64,000 nucleotides of DNA. Origin: Serratia quinivorans. Its GTDB lineage: Bacteria > Pseudomonadota > Gammaproteobacteria > Enterobacterales > Enterobacteriaceae. The stretch spans positions 3,906,001 through 3,970,000 of the forward strand of contig UGYN01000002.1 in assembly GCA_900457075.1 (NCBI GenBank). The letters run 5' to 3'. Both the position numbers and the translations under genes were made by a program. Of the stretch, positions 59,389 to 64,000 are shown piece by piece (the stretch's first letter is position 1; every line of letters begins with the position of its first letter). The notes beneath the pieces were generated by a model. It worked only from the letters and a program-made list of their open reading frames with translations, was not told the DNA's origin and did no database searches.

Positions 59389-59478
59389 CCTTTTATATTT
59401 TTCTCGGATTTATCCATCACCTTTTTATTAGCGGTGAGGGAAGGGTGTGTTTTTATTTAAGCGGCTTGAGGTGGTGTG

Positions 59479-60402
59479 ATGAGTGCCAGAAAAAACATAG
59501 ATAGCAGAGCTGCCGCCGCCATGATGATGATATGCGCCATATGGGGGCTGCAGCAGGTGGCGATCAAGGCCGCCGAGCCGGACATTTCTGCCGTACTGCA
59601 AATCGCCATTCGGTCGGGCATTGCCGCTTTGGCGGTTTATCTCCTGGCGCATTACCGTCGTGAAAAGTTCGTATTTGATCGCCCCACGCTGTTAGCAGGT
59701 CTGTGCGTCGGTTTTTTGTTCGCGTTGGAATTCTTCTTCGTTTCCGAAGGGTTGCGCTATACCAGCGCATCGCATATGGCGGTCTTTTTGTATACAGCCC
59801 CCTTGTTTTCCGCCATCGGGCTGCATTTTGTTATCCGCCATGAGCGGCTGTCGTTGATACAATGGGTCGGTATTGCCATCGCCTTTGGCGGCGTGGTGCT
59901 TGCCATCTCCGGGATGAGTGACAGTTCGGGCGCAGAGAACTCATTGCGTGGCGATATTTACGGGCTGTTGGCGGGAATGTCATGGGGCGGCTCAACCATT
60001 GTCATTCGCACTACCGGGTTGGCAAACTGCTCATCAAAACAAACATTATTGTTTCAGCTCTCGGGAGCCTGCATTTTGTTATCTCTGCTGGCTATAACCA
60101 CGCAGAGCGTTCATTTCAACCTGACGGCATTGGCCTGGACCAGCCTGATATTCCAAACGCTGGTGGTTTCTTTTATCAGCTATTTGATCTGGTTTTCTCT
60201 GCTGCGTGATTATCAGGCGTCCTCGTTGGGCATTCTGACCTTTATGACGCCCGTTTTTGGTATTTTAGCCGGGGTAGTGATATTGGGGGAGCCGCTGCAG
60301 ATTGAATTTGTATTGGGTTCTGTCCTGATCGTTTTAGGTTTGATTGTCGTGAGCTGTTCTTATTTATTTTATCTCAACAGAGGGATTGTACCTAAAATAT
60401 AA
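59479..60402 (+). CDS. EamA/DMT family transporter
   Basis: 307-residue membrane protein with ten predicted helices in two EamA halves (AIWGLQQVAIKAAEPDISA; LAGMSWGGSTIVIRTTGLA). Such carriers usually export amino acids or metabolites. The ATG at 59479 follows GAGGT; a GTG at 59476 is possible. The DsdC-like regulator downstream, on the other strand, may be linked. Confidence 0.88.
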   Translation: MSARKNIDSRAAAAMMMICAIWGLQQVAIKAAEPDISAVLQIAIRSGIAALAVYLLAHYRREKFVFDRPTLLAGLCVGFLFALEFFFVSEGLRYTSASHMAVFLYTAPLFSAIGLHFVIRHERLSLIQWVGIAIAFGGVVLAISGMSDSSGAENSLRGDIYGLLAGMSWGGSTIVIRTTGLANCSSKQTLLFQLSGACILLSLLAITTQSVHFNLTALAWTSLIFQTLVVSFISYLIWFSLLRDYQASSLGILTFMTPVFGILAGVVILGEPLQIEFVLGSVLIVLGLIVVSCSYLFYLNRGIVPKI

Positions 60403-60405
60403 ACT

Positions 60406-60705
60406 ATGGATGTTGATGTTAATACCTATCAAATAAGTTGTGAAAGCCAATTCACCATCACTATGCAAATATCGAAATATGCCTGGGGCTATCCTTTGAT
60501 CACGCTCAGTGATAATGGCGATTTTTTTGTGGTGAAAAGTACTAAGCGCGGTCGGTTATCTAACCAGACGCCGGTCGAGATAATAAAGTTCTCCAATAAC
60601 TATACTGTGGTATGGGATAACAGCCGCAAACATATTTATTACTCAAAGGCCGGGCAGTTATACAGCTGCGCACTCGATTTTTCTTATACTCCCAAGACTT
60701 GGTAA
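60406..60705 (+). CDS. Hypothetical 99-residue protein
   Basis: Begins 4 bases after the EamA stop with no clear ribosome site, so it would depend on coupled translation. The sequence (QISKYAWGYPLITLSDNG, TPVEIIKFSNNYTVVWDN) looks like a small beta-rich protein and has natural composition. Family not recognised. It could be a real accessory gene or a chance frame. Confidence 0.5.
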   Translation: MDVDVNTYQISCESQFTITMQISKYAWGYPLITLSDNGDFFVVKSTKRGRLSNQTPVEIIKFSNNYTVVWDNSRKHIYYSKAGQLYSCALDFSYTPKTW

Positions 60706-60739
60706 TCCTTTTTAAACCACCGGCCAATGCCTCTGGCAA

Positions 60740-61708
60740 TCAGACCAGAGGCTCTATTTTCATCATCCACTGTTTGAACGCGATAATTTTCGGCCACTGA
60801 CGTTCGGATATGGTCGACACAAAATAGCAGTGTTCGCAGGGCAGGGTCATGTTGGTAAAGGGGATAATCAGCTCACCGCTTTTGATCCAGTCTTGCACCA
60901 GATTGAGTCGGCCCATGGCGACGCCAAGATGCTGTGTCGCCGCCAGCACCGCCAAATCTGAGCGATCGAACTCCATGCTTTTACTGTCGGTATCCAGCCC
61001 TAAATCAAAATGTTGTGCCCAGGTCAGCCACTCGTCTTCACCCGAATTATATCGGTCATGCAACAGGGTGCAGTGCGCCAGGTTTTCAGGAGCATTGTAG
61101 AGGTCATGCGTTTTGGCGTATTGCGCAGTGCAGATCGGCACCATGGACTCCGACATAAAGGTTTCGTCCAGCTGTTTACCTGACGGCAGAAGCCCAAAGT
61201 ACAGTGCTAAATCAACGCCGCGGTTGGCCAGGTTGATATTCTCTTGCCCGGTGAGAATGTTCAAATGAATGGTGGGATACTGGGCAATAAATTCGCCGAT
61301 CCGCGGAATCAGCAAGCATTGGACGATGGAAGGGTGGGAATAAATGGTCAGGGTGCCCGTCAGCTCTCGGTTTTTAATATCAAGAATTTCCTGAGTCAGG
61401 GCATCGAAGGAGTTGCTTAACGACCATTGCATCCGCTCTCCTTCCGGTGTGAGTGTAATTCTGCGGTGAAAACGTTGAAATAAAAGAAAGCCCAGCTCTT
61501 TTTCCAGCAGGTTGATTCTGTGACTTACAGCGCTGGGGGTAATTGACAGTTCTTCCGCCGCCAATGAAAAGGAGAGGTGACGAGCGACGCATTCAAAAGT
61601 ATGCAACCGTGAAAATTGATAGCTGGTTAACGGATTGGCCCGTTGTGAATATTTCTTGTTGGGGGAACATGCTATTACTCCATTCGCGACACAGAGCAAT
61701 ATTAACAT
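60740..61708 (-). CDS. LysR-type regulator, DsdC-like
   Basis: LysR regulator with SRLHTFECVARHLSFSLAAEELSITPSAVSH and IMEFDRSDLAVLAA-like segments (SMEFDRSDLAVLAATQHLGVAMGR) closely following E. coli DsdC, activator of the D-serine genes dsdXA. No dsdX or dsdA is in the window, so its target here is unclear. The open frame reaches 61780; the start at 61708 is a compromise, since homology begins about 33 residues later. The N-terminal stretch is hydrophobic and odd for a LysR protein. Confidence 0.82.
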   Translation of the reverse strand: MLILLCVANGVIACSPNKKYSQRANPLTSYQFSRLHTFECVARHLSFSLAAEELSITPSAVSHRINLLEKELGFLLFQRFHRRITLTPEGERMQWSLSNSFDALTQEILDIKNRELTGTLTIYSHPSIVQCLLIPRIGEFIAQYPTIHLNILTGQENINLANRGVDLALYFGLLPSGKQLDETFMSESMVPICTAQYAKTHDLYNAPENLAHCTLLHDRYNSGEDEWLTWAQHFDLGLDTDSKSMEFDRSDLAVLAATQHLGVAMGRLNLVQDWIKSGELIIPFTNMTLPCEHCYFVSTISERQWPKIIAFKQWMMKIEPLV

Positions 61709-61854
61709 TTTAATCAGTGGAACTAAAATACGATTTATTCTTGGATGACTGTGAGAATAGGTTTTTTTGAGGTAAGGCAATGGTCACAGCCCATTGCCCT
61801 AAACTAACATGCCGCAATATATGACAGCTATGTGATAGCAATACGTGCTTTTTC

Positions 61855-62394
61855 CTACCACATCAAATCATCAGGAACCACAAAGTCGGCATAAGGATCT
61901 TCTTCGTCCTGTGCTTCCTGACTAAGCGCTGCATTTAACACAATACTGCTCGCATCACGTTGCGCAATTTTATCGGCCACGATCGCGGGTATAATTGCGT
62001 ATTCGCTATCAACGCCATTCTCCGCAAGCAGACGCGCAATGGCGAGACGACCATTAATTAGCTGAGTTTGAGTCGTTTTATCCACATTGATATTTTTAAT
62101 TAAATTATTGTCTGTGAAGTTATAGCTGATATTTCCCTTTGAAATAACGATCCTGTTCATTTCAATTAACTGTTTTACCTGAGCCTTATACTCTTTAGAC
62201 AGGGCAGCTTGCTTTTGTTGCTCACTCAGCTGTTTATCACGTTCGATTTGTGCCTTTTTATTGACTTCCACCGCCTCTCTGGCCTCACGAGCCTGAACGC
62301 GTGATTTTTTAGCGGTTTTTTGCACTTTCGCCAGTTTCTTACTGTTGACCAATCCGGCTTTAAGCATCTGCTCTTGTAATGTTAGTTTTGTCAT
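61855..62394 (-). CDS. yaiL: DUF2058 nucleoprotein/polynucleotide-associated protein YaiL
   Basis: 179 residues, the length of E. coli YaiL. Starts MTKLTLQEQMLKAGLVNSKK, followed by a lysine/arginine-rich coiled region (KTAKKSRVQAREAREAVEV) and a DUF2058 C-terminal half with QLINGRLAIARL. The ATG at 62394 matches the family; the long frame to 62571 is ignored. Annotated elsewhere as nucleic-acid associated; exact role unknown. It lies next to tRNA-Arg here, unlike in E. coli. Confidence 0.9.
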   Translation of the reverse strand: MTKLTLQEQMLKAGLVNSKKLAKVQKTAKKSRVQAREAREAVEVNKKAQIERDKQLSEQQKQAALSKEYKAQVKQLIEMNRIVISKGNISYNFTDNNLIKNINVDKTTQTQLINGRLAIARLLAENGVDSEYAIIPAIVADKIAQRDASSIVLNAALSQEAQDEEDPYADFVVPDDLMW

Positions 62395-62579
62395 GTTCGT
62401 TTCTAAAATCGAGTAAATAGTATCTGCGATTATACCTTTAATCCTGGAATCTGTGCCAGATTGTGGGAAGTGCTCACGCATCATGCTGATAACAGCGAAG
62501 TATTTAGACGACGAAAATGGTTTAAGGCCTTGTGTGGCGCGGTTTTTGCGGATTTCGATAGTGGGGGGCAATAGGCTTA

Positions 62580-62654
62580 TGGTGTCCCCGACTGGAATCG
62601 AACCAGTAACTAGCCCTTAGGAGGGGCTTGTTATATCCGTTTAACTACGGGGAC
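62580..62654 (-). tRNA. argW: tRNA-Arg (CCT)
   Basis: 75-base cloverleaf starting GTCCCCGTAGTTAAACGG, anticodon CCT within CTCCTAAG, T-arm GGTTCGATTCC, encoded CCA. It matches E. coli argW, a common integration site next to yfdC. No integrase is seen downstream here. Confidence 0.97.
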
Positions 62655-62784
62655 GCTGCGGGCTGGCAACCTGAGGCTGCCGGGGCAGTATACCTTTTTT
62701 TACCCGCAGAATAAGCGCTTAGCGGTGCGTTTGCTCATTCCATCGCCAATATGCACTGATTTTCGCGTGCTGCACTGACCGCGA

Positions 62785-63714
62785 TCACGGTTTTCTCGTC
62801 CTGGCGGTCTGTTTTTCTGCCTCCAGCCGCGCCGCTTTGTTTTTATCGCTCATATCATTGCGGATCTGTGCATGGCTGATTAACGCAAAGATAAAGGTGC
62901 CGCCGATAATGTTGCCGGCCAGCGTCGGAATGGCGAACGGGTAGATAAAATCTTGCCAGGGGATGACACCGCTAAACACCAGATAAAGGATCTCTACCGA
63001 TCCGACCACGATATGGGTCAGATCGCAGATCGCCACCAGATAGGTCATCAGGACGATCACCCAAATCTTGGCGGCCCCGGCGGAAGGGAACATCCACACC
63101 ATGGTGGCGATGATCCAGCCGGCCAAAATACCGTTGGCGAACATTTCTGACGGTGAATTTTGCATCACTTCTTCCGACAGGCTAACGAAGGCGCTGCGAG
63201 TGTTTTCATCAAAAATCGGCATGTGAATAAACGCCAGTGACACCAGCCCGGTGCCAATCAGGTTGCCGAGCAGCACCACGCCCCACAGGCGAAACAGGAT
63301 GACGAAATTTCTCGGCGTCGGTTTGTGCATGATCGGCAGTACGGCGGTCACGGTGTTTTCGGTAAACAGCTGCTGGCGGGCCATAATCACGATGATAAAG
63401 CCAAAGGTGTAGCCAATATTCTCGATAAAGAAGCGGCTGGGGTCGTCCGGCAACCGGGCGTGAAAAATACCCTTGGCCATCAGGGAGGCCCCCATCGACA
63501 GCCCGGCGGCCACCGCTGACCACAGCAAGGCCAGCCAGTCACGCTCCAGTTCTTTCTCACCCTCCATGCGGATCTGCTCATGCACCGCCGCCGCGCGTGA
63601 GGGCAGGTTCTGTTCCTTTACCTCGATTTCGCTCTTGCCCTGTTCATGCTCTTTGCTCTCCACCTGCAGAGGATCGTCGCTGTCCGTCTTCGGGCGCTGT
63701 TGTGAGTCGCTCAT
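62785..63714 (-). CDS. yfdC: Formate/nitrite transporter family protein YfdC
   Basis: 309 residues (E. coli 310). A hydrophilic N-terminal arm of about 65 residues precedes six membrane helices of the FNT fold (SAVAAGLSMGASLMAKGIFHA; LAGNIIGGTFIFALISHAQ). Substrate unproven. The ATG at 63714 (MSDSQQRPKTDSD) has AAGGAGA upstream; the frame to 63816 is not used. Conserved neighbour of argW. Confidence 0.93.
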   Translation of the reverse strand: MSDSQQRPKTDSDDPLQVESKEHEQGKSEIEVKEQNLPSRAAAVHEQIRMEGEKELERDWLALLWSAVAAGLSMGASLMAKGIFHARLPDDPSRFFIENIGYTFGFIIVIMARQQLFTENTVTAVLPIMHKPTPRNFVILFRLWGVVLLGNLIGTGLVSLAFIHMPIFDENTRSAFVSLSEEVMQNSPSEMFANGILAGWIIATMVWMFPSAGAAKIWVIVLMTYLVAICDLTHIVVGSVEILYLVFSGVIPWQDFIYPFAIPTLAGNIIGGTFIFALISHAQIRNDMSDKNKAARLEAEKQTARTRKP

Positions 63715-63953
63715 TATCTGCTCTCTCCTTAAACTGCTGCCGGGGTCACGGATTAAGCATAGCTGGCCCATCGGTAGGCCGAAAGCCAGGTCGCAAATTG
63801 CAGAAAAAAGTAACAAGAGTTTAACGCCGCCGGTTTTTTCTTCGCATTATTGATCTGGGGCGCAATATTACCCCTATTGGAGTAGCTGAGTGCCCTGCGG
63901 CGGGCTACGTGCCGCAGATGGCTTATGCTATGATCGCTATCCCAAAGAAAAAT

Positions 63954-64000
63954 ATGAGTTCTCCGATGCTGGAAGCTAAAAATCTGAGTTGCGTCCGCGA
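63954..64000 (+). CDS. ccmA: Probable cytochrome c biogenesis ATPase CcmA (5' end only)
   Basis: The last 47 bases read MSSPMLEAKNLSCVR. MLEA-x-x-L-x-C-x-R agrees with the start of CcmA (E. coli MGMLEARELLCER), the ATPase of the CcmABCD haem-handling complex. Start may be 63954 or 63966. Too little sequence is present to be certain. Confidence 0.55.
   Translation, partial: MSSPMLEAKNLSCVR

Noticed and set aside
62580..62654. Prophage or integrase at argW
   Set aside because: argW is a known integration site, but no integrase or phage gene lies within the window.

Overview
The window reads as chromosome of an enteric bacterium, most likely Serratia or a near relative. Most genes have a close E. 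coli counterpart and the backbone follows E. coli order: ligA-ypeB-yfeH-yfeR, the tRNA-Lys/Val group beside gltX and tRNA-Ala, nupC-mntH-ypeC, yfeO-glk, ypdB-ypdA, alaC-ypdK, argW-yfdC. Between these blocks lie genes typical of Serratia: a budAB acetoin operon, ipdC, a standalone eutBC pair and a complete-looking enterobactin locus. Genus assignment is inference; no rRNA is present.

Layout. 1-4.1 kb: 3' part of ligA, ypeB, yfeH and a frameshifted yfeR. 4.1-5.8 kb: a RES-domain toxin-antitoxin cassette between two copies of a 34-bp direct repeat; the right copy is the 3' end of a FlxA-like gene. 5.7-14.7 kb: FlxA-like protein, nucleotidyltransferase-like protein, eutBC, a LysR regulator, budAB and a dipeptide-type binding protein. 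14.7-32.9 kb: enterobactin receptor, esterase, synthesis, export and import genes (fepA | fes-ybdZ-entF | fepDGC | entS | fepB | entCEBA) with Fur-like boxes in the divergent promoters; entD and fepE are absent. 32.9-35.9 kb: hairpin-rich DNA with a truncated tRNA-Lys copy, four tRNAs, gltX and two tRNA-Ala. 36-39.5 kb: nupC and mntH (both frameshifted) and ypeC. 39.7-46 kb: aldo/keto reductase, ipdC, LysR, PACE efflux protein, racemase, yfeO. 46.3-54.8 kb: glk, a YhjX-like pyruvate transporter, the ypdBA two-component system that controls yhjX in E. coli, ybiU, a GNAT and alaC. 55-64 kb: two tiny membrane-protein genes, an orphan HicB-like gene, mltB, a porin, an accessory stretch (secreted protein, EamA exporter, hypothetical, DsdC-like regulator), yaiL, tRNA-Arg, yfdC and the first codons of a ccmA-like gene.

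Points that stand out: (1) the repeat-flanked RES cassette, whose antitoxin frame is restored exactly by removing five single-base insertions in homopolymers; (2) three more genes (yfeR, nupC, mntH) each restored by removing one inserted base, so all eight lesions are +1, which suggests sequence error as much as gene decay; (3) a set of YpdB-like boxes, three of them exactly 21 bp apart, plus a PdhR-like palindrome between ypdB and the yhjX-like gene; (4) a tRNA-Lys remnant interrupted by a block of consecutive palindromes.
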